In this document: positions 25,284-33,953 of the stretch, in pieces
How the letters are laid out: each line of letters begins with the position of its first letter
How positions within the stretch are numbered: position 1 is the first letter of the stretch
From: JAAZNF01 sp964561025
Lineage (GTDB): Bacteria; Myxococcota; B64-G9
Assembly: GCA_964561025.1 (NCBI GenBank)
Contig: CAZLNM010000002.1
Coordinates: 49,530-113,529 of the forward strand
Reading direction: 5' to 3'
Length of the DNA: 64,000 nt
Program-made: the position numbers and the translations under genes
Notes under the pieces: generated by a model
What the model saw: the letters and a program-made list of their open reading frames with translations, nothing else
What the model was told of the DNA's origin: nothing
The model's database searches: none

Positions 25284-26069
25284 TCATCCTCCTAGGATTC
25301 TCTGCTGTGCCACCGCCGGTCGTCCCGGGCCGGGCAGCACCTCGATCCGCTGCCGGCGCGCGTGGCGCAGCCCGGCGCAGTACTTGCTCACCCGGTGCAG
25401 CTGGCAGTTGTGGCGGGCGAGCCAGGACACCACCCAGTCGGGCACGCTGTCGTTGACCTTGACCTCCATGACGCACCAGTCGGGCGGCAGGAACAGGCTC
25501 CCGCCCCAGCCCGCGCGCACGGAGAGCGGGTCCACCCGCGAGCGCAGCAAGGTGTCGAAGGTGACGCGCAGGCCCAGGTCGTAGCGTCCGCCCACGAAGG
25601 CCCGTCGCCAGTAGGACACCACGCAGGTCGGACGCAGGTGCATGGCGGCCACCAGGTAGCGCACCTCGCCCACCACCTGCTCGTCCAGCTCGTCGAGCTC
25701 GCCCGGCGGTCGCTCGCCGCGGCACAGGGCTTCGGCGGCCGGAAGCACAAGCTCGATGCGTCGTTTTTGAACCGTGCGGTTGATGCGCTGCTTGATCTCC
25801 ACCATGCCGCGCGACACCCGGTCTTGCGCGTCGGGGTACACCCGCAGGCGCAGCTTGCGGCGGAACTTGAGCCCGTCGAGCTTGGCCCGGTACATGTCGA
25901 GGCCGGGGCTGTCGAAGTACAGCGAGACGATCCGGTAGCCGCGCTCGCCGCCGTGCTCGTCGGGCCGGACCATGGCGGCGAGGTCGTTCATCACCGCGCG
26001 TGCCCGGACGGCGGGCAGCAGGTACTTGAGCTCGTAGCGGTTGAAGCGCCGGATGGTGTCGCCGCTCAC
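25284..26069 (-). CDS. VTC-domain protein, predicted polyphosphate polymerase
   Basis: A 261-residue protein starting at a GTG (26069) three bases after GAGGAGGG. It carries the polyP polymerase (VTC4-like, CYTH-related) tunnel domain over almost its whole length: RFNRYELKYLL, then IVSLYFDSPGLDMY, KFRRKLRLRVY, MVEIKQR..RTVQKRRI, RPTCVVSYWRRAF, LRVTFDTLL and CVMEVKVND. The basic and acidic residues that line the tunnel and bind ATP and metal in the yeast enzyme are at the expected places. Predicted activity is ATP-dependent polyphosphate chain synthesis in the cytoplasm; this bacterial group is little tested. It overlaps the upstream gene by four bases (GTGA). Confidence 0.88.
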   Translation of the reverse strand: MSGDTIRRFNRYELKYLLPAVRARAVMNDLAAMVRPDEHGGERGYRIVSLYFDSPGLDMYRAKLDGLKFRRKLRLRVYPDAQDRVSRGMVEIKQRINRTVQKRRIELVLPAAEALCRGERPPGELDELDEQVVGEVRYLVAAMHLRPTCVVSYWRRAFVGGRYDLGLRVTFDTLLRSRVDPLSVRAGWGGSLFLPPDWCVMEVKVNDSVPDWVVSWLARHNCQLHRVSKYCAGLRHARRQRIEVLPGPGRPAVAQQRILGG

Positions 26070-26626
26070 GGGCCCTCCTCGAAGGACAGCCGCACCGCCA
26101 GCTCCGAGGGGTCGGGCGCGAAGCGCTTGCCGCCCAGGCGCACCTCGATGATCTCGGGCACGGGCCCGGGCGGGGGCAGCTCGATCTGGACGGCGCCCGG
26201 GGCGGATACCACGGTTCGCTTGCGGAAGGTCGGGCCGCGCACGGTGAGGGTGAAGGGCAGGCGCTCGGGCGCGGTGTGGACCTCGAGCCGCAGCGCCCGC
26301 ACCCGCTCGGAGTCGGGGAAGCGCAACACCCAGGCGGTCGGGACCGCCAGCCACCCGCCTTGGTGGGCGCTCAAGATGCCGATGCTGGCCTCTCCCAGGA
26401 GGGCCGTGCGCAAGGCCGGGTGCTTTTGCAGCTCCTCCAGGATGAGCGAGCGAACGTCCGCTCCGATGCGCATCCGGTCGCTTCCGCGCAGGGCTTGCGT
26501 GACCCGGAAGATCCGGTCCAGCGGCGGCGTGGCGGCGCCCCAGGCGAAGAAGCCGGCCACGGCGGCGTAGACCAGGATCACCGCCACGAAGCCGAGGCTG
26601 GGCAGGCGTCCCGGGGTGGGCTTCAT
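26066..26626 (-). CDS. Small membrane-anchored protein between CotH and VTC genes
   Basis: A 186-residue protein with one N-terminal membrane helix (residues 10-30), then an extracytoplasmic, mostly beta domain (VRALRLEVHTAPERLPFTLT, VQIELPPPGPVPEIIEVRL). No known domain is recognised. It overlaps the CotH gene by four bases (ATGA) and the VTC gene by four bases (GTGA), so it is an integral member of the cluster, perhaps a periplasmic adaptor. The wording of its role is inference. Confidence 0.7.
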   Translation of the reverse strand: MKPTPGRLPSLGFVAVILVYAAVAGFFAWGAATPPLDRIFRVTQALRGSDRMRIGADVRSLILEELQKHPALRTALLGEASIGILSAHQGGWLAVPTAWVLRFPDSERVRALRLEVHTAPERLPFTLTVRGPTFRKRTVVSAPGAVQIELPPPGPVPEIIEVRLGGKRFAPDPSELAVRLSFEEGP

Positions 26627-29403
26627 GGCGCGCCTCCCGACGCGGCCATCCCCAGGCGGGCGGGAAGTTCGCTCCATGCCCCGAGGCCCAGCACGTCGTA
26701 GAGCAAGCGCGACAGGCCGTGCGCCGGCAGGTGCCGCTCCACCCGGCCGACGGTCAGCGCCTCGGCCGAGGACTTGTCCAGGTCGATCTCCTCCTGGTTG
26801 TCCACCAGGTAGATGGTCTCGGCGGCGATGCGGCTCTCGCCGGTGTACCACACGTCGCGGCGGTTGACCCGGATGCCGGTGCGGTTTTCGAAAATCAGGC
26901 TGTCCGAAAGCTCCACCCGCGAGGCGTTCTTGGCGAGCAAGCCCACGCGCGAGCGCGCGAGCAGGCAGTCTTGCACCCGCACCCGGCTCTTCTCGCCGGC
27001 GGACAGCGCGTTCCCGCCGCAGCCGATGAGCAGGCTGTCGGCCAGGGAGAGCTCGGCGCTCATGAGGTCCAGGCACTCGTCGCCGCTGTCGCGGATATCG
27101 AGGCCGCGCAGCTCGCCGGACACGAACTCCAGGTCGATGGCGTCGCGCGCCGCCCCCGAGAAACGGCCGCCGTCGATGACCAGTGCCTCGAGGTAGGCCC
27201 CGTGCAACAGGTCCGGCGCCGTGCGGTTCGAGATCATCTCGATCTCCCGTAGCACCACGTCGCGGGTGTCGTGGAGGTTGAGCATTCCGGAGTAATAGCC
27301 GAGGTTGTGCCGGGCGTGCGACCCGCCGATGATGTGCACGTGCTCGAGTCGGGCTCCGGCCGCCGCCGGCCCCTGCACGATCACGCCTCCGAACGGCGCC
27401 GCGTCGAGCGCTTCGATGCGGATGGGCCGCGAGGGCGTGCCGCGGGCAAGCAGCGGGCCCAGGAACACCAGCGACGCCTCGTGCCCGAGACGCAGCGTGG
27501 TGCCGGGCGCGATGGCGACACGCTGGTGGGGTTCGAACACCTTGCCCTCGGGCAGCTCCACCACGCCCGGGCCCAGCGACACCGTCTCGGCCGCGGGGAG
27601 GGTCAACGCGGCCGGGTGGACCGAGAGCGTCCCGGCGGCCAGGGTGGGGACGTCATCGACCCTGGCCCACGACGGTGACCCCGCCGCCGCCGCGCGCTCG
27701 CGGGAGCGGATCCGGCCCTGGGTGAAGCCGTGCCGGCCCTCGGCCCACAGCTTGGCCGGGCGGCAGTCCGCGCGCACCTCGAAGTCGTACTCGGCGGGCC
27801 GGGCCTGGGCGCTCAACGCCTGCGGCCCGTCGCCGGCGTCCGGGCGCTGGAGGAGCTCGGCGCCCGGAAGGAGCGTGAGCGGCTCGTCCAGCAGGAAGTC
27901 GCCGCCAGGGGTCTCGGGCCCGAGCGGGCGCTCCCGGTACCACACCTGCATGCGCCCGGCGCACCCCGGCGGCCACTCGGCGTGGAACGAGCGCAGCTCG
28001 ATCCCCGCCGGCCCCTCCACCCACAGGCGCACGGAAAATCGGCCCTGCCGGAATGGTCCGGGCGGTTCCAGGGCCAGGGGGTTCGCCGCGAGTTCGGCGG
28101 CGAGCGCCGCGTGGCGCTCGGCCAGCGTCACCAGGGCGTTGTCGAGGGCCAGGCCCAGCCGGGACAGGTCCATGGGGCGCAGGATCTTGTCGGTCCCGCC
28201 GGGGAGGGGGGGGAGCTGGTCCGAGGCGCGCCACACCGGATCGGAGAGGAGATCGGGGAGCAGGCCGGTCACCTTTTCCGTCCAGCGGCGCCGCACCTCG
28301 TTGGCGCTGGCCGGGCCCGAGAGCAGACGCCACAGGCTGCGGCCGCGCAGCTCGTTGTACTGCGGGAGCAACGAGAGCCGCAGCCGGAGCGGATCGGCCG
28401 AGGAGGGCCGCCCGGCCGGGCGCTGAAAGCCCCGCAAGGCGCTGGCCACGGGTTCGAACCGGCCGCGGAAGGGATCGAAGTAGAGCTTGTGATTGCGCCG
28501 GGCGTCCCGGCTGCGGATGCCGAGGGCCATCTCCAGCGCCTCCAGCGCGGCGAAGCGCTCGAGGTCGAGCTCCTGGCGGGCGAAGGCGGCGAACTCGCGG
28601 TGGCTGGCGCGCGCCACTCGGTCGAGCAGGCGCTCGAGCTCGCTCTTGTCCTTTTGCTCCTCGGGGGCGCGCCAGGCGATCTTCTTCCAAGCATTGCTCC
28701 CGCGCCACAGATCGCCCGGGTCGCCGGGATCCAGGTTGCCGGAGTACAGGCTCCCCGGGTAGCGGTCGTTCGCGCGCAGCAGCTCCTCGCCGACCTGCTG
28801 GGCGAGGCGCATCACGCCGCGGTCCGCGCCGTTGTGCCGCACCCGCACGAAGGTATGGCGCGCGGTGAGCAGCCCCAGCGAGGCCGCCAGCTCCTGCGCC
28901 ACCTCCTCCGCGCCCAGACGGGGCGACGGTTCGGGGACGAGGTTGAACACCCGACATCCCAGGACGAGATCGCCGCGCGAAAGCTGCACCTTCACCGGCC
29001 GCTTGGGGTTGAGGCGAAAGCCGCGCTCGCCGCGCGCGCGCACCATCACCGGGTGGCGCTGGCCGTCGTGTTCGAGGAGGGCCGACACGTAGGGGCGCCC
29101 TCGGGGGATGGCCAGCGACGCCTCCAGCCGGTCCAGCTCGGCGTTGTCGAACAGCAAGTGGATCTGGGGCAGCCGCGGCGGCTCCGGCGGGGCGGGCTGC
29201 AACAGGCGGCGCACGTCGGCGCGCAGCGTGTCGTGCAGCCAGAGCTGAAAGTCCTCGAGGCCCGGCGCGGGACCCGGGACGAGCTCGCGGAAGGCGCTCA
29301 TGGAGGCGTGGGCGCGCCAGGCGTACCACAGGGCGAACAGCCCCCCCGGCAGGCAGATGAGCAGCGCCGACAGCGCTCGCATGCGGTAGATCCGGCGCAG
29401 CAT
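26623..29403 (-). CDS. CotH-kinase-like protein with C-terminal right-handed beta-helix
   Basis: A 926-residue protein with an N-terminal membrane anchor (residues 8-30) and a large external part. Residues 80-345 follow the CotH kinase plan: IHLLFDNAELDRLEASL, MVRARGERGFRLNPKRPVKVQL, then ARHTFVRVRHNGADRGVMRL and RDARRNHKLYFDP. CotH proteins phosphorylate secreted proteins on Ser. The usual W-D-x-D metal motif after the N-H-x-x-Y block reads PVASALRG here, so an Asp seems missing. After a middle region of unknown type, residues about 640-890 form a repeated beta-helix (short N-x-x-x-I/V turns). A start at 29403 is chosen by default; no ribosome site is clear. It is the first gene of the cluster. 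Confidence 0.78.
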   Translation of the reverse strand: MLRRIYRMRALSALLICLPGGLFALWYAWRAHASMSAFRELVPGPAPGLEDFQLWLHDTLRADVRRLLQPAPPEPPRLPQIHLLFDNAELDRLEASLAIPRGRPYVSALLEHDGQRHPVMVRARGERGFRLNPKRPVKVQLSRGDLVLGCRVFNLVPEPSPRLGAEEVAQELAASLGLLTARHTFVRVRHNGADRGVMRLAQQVGEELLRANDRYPGSLYSGNLDPGDPGDLWRGSNAWKKIAWRAPEEQKDKSELERLLDRVARASHREFAAFARQELDLERFAALEALEMALGIRSRDARRNHKLYFDPFRGRFEPVASALRGFQRPAGRPSSADPLRLRLSLLPQYNELRGRSLWRLLSGPASANEVRRRWTEKVTGLLPDLLSDPVWRASDQLPPLPGGTDKILRPMDLSRLGLALDNALVTLAERHAALAAELAANPLALEPPGPFRQGRFSVRLWVEGPAGIELRSFHAEWPPGCAGRMQVWYRERPLGPETPGGDFLLDEPLTLLPGAELLQRPDAGDGPQALSAQARPAEYDFEVRADCRPAKLWAEGRHGFTQGRIRSRERAAAAGSPSWARVDDVPTLAAGTLSVHPAALTLPAAETVSLGPGVVELPEGKVFEPHQRVAIAPGTTLRLGHEASLVFLGPLLARGTPSRPIRIEALDAAPFGGVIVQGPAAAGARLEHVHIIGGSHARHNLGYYSGMLNLHDTRDVVLREIEMISNRTAPDLLHGAYLEALVIDGGRFSGAARDAIDLEFVSGELRGLDIRDSGDECLDLMSAELSLADSLLIGCGGNALSAGEKSRVRVQDCLLARSRVGLLAKNASRVELSDSLIFENRTGIRVNRRDVWYTGESRIAAETIYLVDNQEEIDLDKSSAEALTVGRVERHLPAHGLSRLLYDVLGLGAWSELPARLGMAASGGAP

Positions 29404-29619
29404 CAGGATGGTCTCTCACACCGGCGCCCAGGAGACGTGCTGGCGCATTCGATGTCCCTCGGCGCCCGGTGGTTGACAGGCGAAAAATCCTGAAAGTGGT
29501 CCAACGCCATGCCGCAGAACGCGCCCCCGTCCGCGCGGGCTCCCGGGGCCTCGCGGCCGGGCGCGTCGAAGGCCGTGTGGGCGTGCCGAAAGGGTGTCGC
29601 CGTACGGTTCACGGCCACC

Positions 29620-30777
29620 TCAGAAGATCAGGTTGAGCTGGAGCCCCGCCCGGGTCGGGAAGTACAGCGGCTCCTCTTGCGCCTCGGTGGAGTGATCGGC
29701 GTAGGACACGCTGCGCGGGTCCCCCAGCGTGGTCTCGCCGTACAGGACCAGACGCGCGTCGGCGGCGAAGTCCAGGTTCAGCGCCGCCGCCAGCCGGTAC
29801 CCCTCGCCGCTCACGGCGGTGGTGGGTTCCAGCACCTCGCCCATCACCGCCGGAGTGAGCCAGAGGTCCGAGCCGATCTCGATGCGGTAGGCGAGCGTGG
29901 CGTGGCCGCCCACGAACTTGCCGCCTCCCAGGTGAAACTCGGCCTGGCCCGCCGGGGCGCGGTTGTACAGCACCGGGTTGTCCCCGAACCCCGCCTCGAG
30001 CAGGAGGGTGAAACCGCCCGCGTCGATCTCGACGTCGGCGCCCAGCATGGCCACCCAGAAGTCCTGCCGGCTGGCCGCCACCGAGAAGCGCTTGGCGCTC
30101 GCCCCGAGAGCCAGGCTCAGCCAGCGGACGGGCCGGATCTCGAGCCGGGCCACCACGTCGCGGTGGGCGCTCTCCCGGCCCGACAAAAAGTCGAGCGCGT
30201 TGAAGTACCCCAGCGACCAGCGCAGATCCCAAAGCGACTTCAGCCGCCCGCCGGCCATGAGGCCAAGGTCGCGGTCGCCGTAGCCGCCGGCGTGTTGCAG
30301 GCTCCCGCTGCCGGCGAGGTCGCCGAGGTGGAGGTTGCTCACGAAGGTGCCGTCCAGCATGCCGCGCTCGGGGACGAGCAGATCCCAGGGCGAGCGGAGG
30401 CGCAGGCGCGAGAACGGCTTCTTGAAGTGCCCCGCCCGCAGGAAGAGCTTTTTCCCCAGGCGGAACTCGCCGTAGCAGTCCTTGAGCAACTGGTCGATGG
30501 CGAAGCCGCCACTTCCGCCGTTGCCCGCCGCCGAAAAACCGTCCGCCGCGTCCAGCTCGAGCACCAGGCGCAGCCGCTTGGAAAGATCCCAGCGCGCGTC
30601 CAGCCGGGCCCGCGGGATGTCCAGGTAGTGCGTCCAGCCGGCGCGGTCGCGATCCAGGGTGGACTGGTCGATGAGCTCCAGGCGGGTCTGGAGCTTGCCG
30701 CGCACGCGCACTTCGTCGGCCGAGGTGGCGGCCGGCAGGAGGGCGACCAGGGCGGACAGGAATGCCAGGCGTTTCAT
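29620..30777 (-). CDS. Porin, OprP/OprO-like
   Basis: A 385-residue outer-membrane protein with signal peptide (1-19) and a mature chain of amphipathic beta strands (LRLVLELDAADGF, WLSLALGASAKRFS, RLVLYGETTLGD) ending in the expected C-terminal aromatic (LNLIF). Strand content and the N-terminal GKLQTRLELID resemble phosphate-selective porins. If so, it could feed phosphate to the neighbouring polyphosphate polymerase, but that link is an inference; the 216-base gap to the CotH operon suggests separate transcripts. It follows a lipoprotein gene by 13 bases. Confidence 0.72.
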   Translation of the reverse strand: MKRLAFLSALVALLPAATSADEVRVRGKLQTRLELIDQSTLDRDRAGWTHYLDIPRARLDARWDLSKRLRLVLELDAADGFSAAGNGGSGGFAIDQLLKDCYGEFRLGKKLFLRAGHFKKPFSRLRLRSPWDLLVPERGMLDGTFVSNLHLGDLAGSGSLQHAGGYGDRDLGLMAGGRLKSLWDLRWSLGYFNALDFLSGRESAHRDVVARLEIRPVRWLSLALGASAKRFSVAASRQDFWVAMLGADVEIDAGGFTLLLEAGFGDNPVLYNRAPAGQAEFHLGGGKFVGGHATLAYRIEIGSDLWLTPAVMGEVLEPTTAVSGEGYRLAAALNLDFAADARLVLYGETTLGDPRSVSYADHSTEAQEEPLYFPTRAGLQLNLIF

Positions 30778-30790
30778 GGGTTCTCCCCCT

Positions 30791-31849
30791 CTAGCGGCAG
30801 CCGGCGGAGAGGCACACACGCACGTCCTTCACCGAGCCGACCACCAGCTCGATCTCCCCGCTGCCCGCGGCCCGGACGGCGCGCTGGTAGCGCATGGCGT
30901 AGGAGGGCTTCTGGATGACCAGGGTGCGCTGACGGAAGCCGTCCACCAGCGCATCCGGGATCTCCAGCTCGCCGGCCGAATCCTCGGCGTCGCACAAGAT
31001 CCCCACCGGCGGTGCGGGGTCGTGCAGGCCGCCGAGGAGGATGAGCCGCACCCGGCTCCCGTCGCCGGCGCTCTGCCAGCGGAAGCGGGCCGCGCTGCCC
31101 GCCAGGAGCTCGACCTGCGCGTCGGCCGAGAGCGGCACCACCCCCGGGGCCGAGAGCGAGATGGCGCCCAGCGCCCCGCCTGGCGCGCTGGCCTGGATGG
31201 TGGCCCCGGCATCGAACAGGTCCGCCGGGGGCGAGGCCAGCGCGTACCGGTCGGTGGTGTCAGGGGGTAGCGAGATGGCCGCGTGCGTGCCCGAGACGGA
31301 GATCTCGCCCACGTCGTAGTGGCGCGGCAGCGGCTTGCAGGTCGCGCTCTGGTCGTCGCACCACTGGTCTTCGCCGCAACGCGGTTGGCAAGGATCGTAG
31401 CGCACGACCACCCGGGCGCAGGGAGAGTACAGCCGGCACACCCCGGCCGCTTCCACCGGTTGGCAGAACCACTCGAGCTGGTGGGGGAGGAAGCGGTAGT
31501 ACGAGGGCTGGTCGGCGAAGTACGCGCCGACACCCTTGAACCAGTCGGAGCCGGCGAACCACATCACCTCGGCCTCGAAGATGGCGATGTAGCCGAAGAC
31601 GGTCTTGCTCTCGCCGCGGCAGGCGCCGTCCGCGCAGCCCTGGGCGCAGGTGCGGTCCGTACTCTGGTACCGGCACTCGCCGGTCTTGGGGTCGCAGGTC
31701 CCGGTGCCGGTGTACTCGGCCAGCACGCTCTCGTTGCGGCAGAAGTCCGCGGGGGGCTCGTCGCACACCTTGTTCCAGCAACGGTCCGTGACCTCGGATC
31801 CACCGCAGCCCAGCCAAGCCAATGTGCCCAACGCCAACGCCCATTTCAT
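30791..31849 (-). CDS. Cys-rich lipoprotein
   Basis: A 352-residue protein with GGAGGATGAGCC before the ATG and a lipobox WLGC (Cys15). Residues 20-80 and 130-175 hold Cys-rich modules (CWNKVCDEPP, CDPKTGECRYQ, CAQGCADGAC, CGEDQWCDD) like those of the lipoproteins at 1-580 and 2064-3527. A beta-rich C-terminal half ends with a CLSAGC motif. It is probably an outer-membrane surface protein, co-transcribed with the porin 13 bases downstream. Function unknown. Confidence 0.72.
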   Translation of the reverse strand: MKWALALGTLAWLGCGGSEVTDRCWNKVCDEPPADFCRNESVLAEYTGTGTCDPKTGECRYQSTDRTCAQGCADGACRGESKTVFGYIAIFEAEVMWFAGSDWFKGVGAYFADQPSYYRFLPHQLEWFCQPVEAAGVCRLYSPCARVVVRYDPCQPRCGEDQWCDDQSATCKPLPRHYDVGEISVSGTHAAISLPPDTTDRYALASPPADLFDAGATIQASAPGGALGAISLSAPGVVPLSADAQVELLAGSAARFRWQSAGDGSRVRLILLGGLHDPAPPVGILCDAEDSAGELEIPDALVDGFRQRTLVIQKPSYAMRYQRAVRAAGSGEIELVVGSVKDVRVCLSAGCR

Positions 31850-31954
31850 GGCTCATCCTCCGCGTGCTTTTACATGGGGGGCATACCAGCACACTTTGCT
31901 TTCCTCCGCAATCAGTTGCGAGTGTCCGGCCCGCCTGAACGTACCTTGTGAATA

Positions 31955-31979
31955 CCACAATTCGATTCAGCCATTGTGG
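31955..31979. repeat. Inverted repeat, 7-bp arms
   Basis: CCACAAT (31955-31961) and ATTGTGG (31973-31979) are perfect complements around an 11-base centre, a layout suited to a dimeric regulator. No protein is assigned. Confidence 0.4.
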
Positions 31980-32003
31980 ATCTTGTCGTGGCGCGGCGCG
32001 CCA

Positions 32004-32060
32004 GGCGGGTCCTCCAGGCAGCGCAGCCAGCCCGGCGGCGAGCAGTTAGGAGGACCCGCC
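32004..32060. repeat. Perfect 12-bp inverted repeat with 33-bp spacer
   Basis: GGCGGGTCCTCC (32004-32015) and GGAGGACCCGCC (32049-32060). The arms are exact and GC-rich. It could be an RNA stem or a remnant of a mobile element. Confidence 0.6.
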
Positions 32061-32130
32061 GCAAAGCAGCCGCACCAAAATGAGAATAGTGTCGGGAAAA
32101 AAGTGAGGTGCGGTCAACCGGCCCCGCGCA

Positions 32131-32159
32131 TTGACCCGGGCACGGCGGGTTGGTATACG
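32131..32159 (+). promoter_or_regulatory. Sigma70-type promoter for the TPR lipoprotein
   Basis: TTGACC (32131-32136), 17 bases, TATACG (32154-32159). Transcription would start near 32166, with a GGCGGAGGTGATC ribosome site before the ATG at 32186. Confidence 0.6.
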
Positions 32160-32185
32160 ATCCCGTTCATCCGGCGGAGGTGATC

Positions 32186-33622
32186 ATGGCAAGCGGTATC
32201 TTCAGACTTTCCTCGCTCGCGGCCTGCATCTTTCTCTGGTCGGCGTTGACGGCCTGCGAGAAGCCCGCCGCCGAGCAGGCCCAGGAGGCGGCCGCGCAGG
32301 GGCAGGCCCTGCTCAAGCAGGAAAAATTCGCCGAGGCGGCCGAGGCCTTCGGGCGCGCCGCGCGCCTGCAACCGAAGAACGGCCAGTACCTGATGCAGCA
32401 GGGGTTGGCGCAGGCGCGGGCCGGCGACGAGGGCCAGGCCATCATGACCATCGGCCGGGCCGCGGACCTGCTGCCGGACGACATCGAGCCGGCGCTGCAG
32501 ATCGGGATGCTGTTCGCCCGCAAGGGCAACCGCGAGGCGGCCATCGAGCACCTGCGCAAGGTGCTGGTCAAGGACCCCGGCAACGTGGAGGTGTACAAGC
32601 AGCTTACCGAGATCTACATCCAGGGTGAGCAGTTCGAGGACGCCGAGCGCACCCTGCGCAAGCTGCGCGAGCTGGTGCCGAACGACGTGGAGATCGTGAC
32701 CCTGCAGGCGGACGTGATGCTCAAGGAGGGCAAGGAGCAGCAGGCGCTGCTGAAACTCCAGGAGGCGGCCGCCATGGAGCCGGGCAACTTCGCGGTGCGC
32801 TTGACGCTGGGACGCCACCTGATGCGCGGCAACAAGTTCGAGGCCGCGGCGCGGGAGTTCGAGAACGCCCTGGGGGTGCAGGCCGACAACGCCGATGCGC
32901 TGGTCGAGCTGGGCCGGGCCTACCTGGAGCTGGGGCGGTTCGATGACGCGGCCCAGCGTTTTCGCGAGGTGCTGGCCAAGAACCAGAACCGCCTCGAGGC
33001 GCGGGTGGGGCTCGGGCTGGCGCTCTCCGGGGCCGGGGACCACGAGAAGGGCATGACCGAGGTGGAGACCGCCATCACCGCCCAGCCCACCCTGGTGGCG
33101 GCCCACGTGGCCCTGGGCAAGATCTACGCCCGCCAGGACGACACCGAGGAGGCCATCAAGCGTTTCAAGCACGCCTGCGAGCTCGACCCCGAGCTGGTGG
33201 AGCCGCGCCTGGAGCTGGCCCGCCTGTACCGGGCCAAGAAACGGGTGATGGAGGCCACCTCCGAGCTGGAGATGGTGGTGATGCTGAAACCGCAGGACCT
33301 GGAGGCCAAGCGCCTGCTGGTGACCCTGTACACGGAAGGGAACACCAACCTCGACACCGCCTTGCGCTACATCGACGAGCAGCTGGCCAAGGGGGTGGTG
33401 GACCTGGAGATGCTGCGCGTGAAGGGGCAGATCTACCTGCAGCGCAAGGACTTCGAGAAGGCGCTGGCCGCGGTCGAGGAGGCGCTGGCCACCTCCCCCG
33501 AGGATCCGGCCCTGCTCGAGCTCAAGGCCAAGATCCTCGACGCCCGCCGCAACCAGGGCGGCAAGCCCAAGCCCAAGGGGCCGGCCAAACCCAGGGGCCC
33601 CGAGGTCATCCGCTTCCGCTGA
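32186..33622 (+). CDS. TPR-repeat lipoprotein
   Basis: A 478-residue protein. The ATG at 32186 is placed by the strong GGAGGTGATC site. A signal peptide ends in the lipobox LTAC (Cys24). Residues 30-445 are about twelve consecutive tetratricopeptide repeats, so it is a scaffold for protein-protein contacts, probably facing the periplasm. The tail is rich in Lys and Pro (KPKPKGPAKP). Such lipoproteins often belong to assembly or secretion complexes; no specific partner is nearby. It is monocistronic, followed by 331 bases without a gene. Confidence 0.85.
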   Translation: MASGIFRLSSLAACIFLWSALTACEKPAAEQAQEAAAQGQALLKQEKFAEAAEAFGRAARLQPKNGQYLMQQGLAQARAGDEGQAIMTIGRAADLLPDDIEPALQIGMLFARKGNREAAIEHLRKVLVKDPGNVEVYKQLTEIYIQGEQFEDAERTLRKLRELVPNDVEIVTLQADVMLKEGKEQQALLKLQEAAAMEPGNFAVRLTLGRHLMRGNKFEAAAREFENALGVQADNADALVELGRAYLELGRFDDAAQRFREVLAKNQNRLEARVGLGLALSGAGDHEKGMTEVETAITAQPTLVAAHVALGKIYARQDDTEEAIKRFKHACELDPELVEPRLELARLYRAKKRVMEATSELEMVVMLKPQDLEAKRLLVTLYTEGNTNLDTALRYIDEQLAKGVVDLEMLRVKGQIYLQRKDFEKALAAVEEALATSPEDPALLELKAKILDARRNQGGKPKPKGPAKPRGPEVIRFR

Positions 33623-33660
33623 ATCCCCAGGCCGGTTTTCGACCCCATTCCGTTCGTCTT

Positions 33661-33754
33661 CGCTCGGCCCATGCGGTCAAGTGCGGCTTTCGTCGCGAGC
33701 TTGAGGAGCATGCAGGCTTGCGACGCAGGCGTGAGACAGATCTTGATGTTTTTC
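33661..33754 (+). repeat. Intergenic repeat element, copy 2
   Basis: It matches 17740-17835 through shared anchors, including the identical 15-base core GAGGAGCATGCAGGC at 33703-33717. Here the core is the loop of a larger stem (33691-33700 with 33716-33725, one wobble pair). Confidence 0.45.
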
Positions 33755-33755
33755 T

Positions 33756-33773
33756 ATCGCGGCTGGCCGCGAT
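33756..33773. repeat. Short palindrome
   Basis: ATCGCGGC-TG-GCCGCGAT, a perfect 8-bp-arm inverted repeat just after a T run. It may be part of the repeat element. Confidence 0.4.
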
Positions 33774-33894
33774 GCCGCTAGAGCAAGCGCGGCCAGACGC
33801 AAACCGGGCAACGTGAGCGCCTGACAGATGCGATTTCCTTGGGGGTCCCCTTGTCAGTGGGTTATTCAAGGTACACGCTCAGGCACACAGACGA

Positions 33895-33924
33895 TTGACA
33901 GGAGCCCGGCAGGTCTGGGATGGT
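33895..33924 (+). promoter_or_regulatory. Sigma70-type promoter for purL
   Basis: A perfect TTGACA (33895-33900), 18 bases, and GATGGT (33919-33924). The start would be near 33931, before a GGAGGTGGGC site and the ATG at 33954. The -10 is weak. Confidence 0.4.
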
Positions 33925-33953
33925 GCCTCGGCACGCCGTGCGCGGAGGTGGGC

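Larger units (their letters stand above)
31850..32185. other. Intergenic region (336 bp) between divergent operons, with inverted repeats
   Basis: No coding frame is supported. It contains the promoter of the TPR lipoprotein and two perfect inverted repeats (31955-31979 and 32004-32060). There is no clear promoter for the leftward lipoprotein gene. Confidence 0.6.
33623..33953. other. Intergenic region (331 bp) with repeat copy 2 and a palindrome
   Basis: No gene is supported. It holds the second copy of the repeat at 33661-33754, an exact palindrome at 33756-33773, and the probable purL promoter. Confidence 0.6.
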
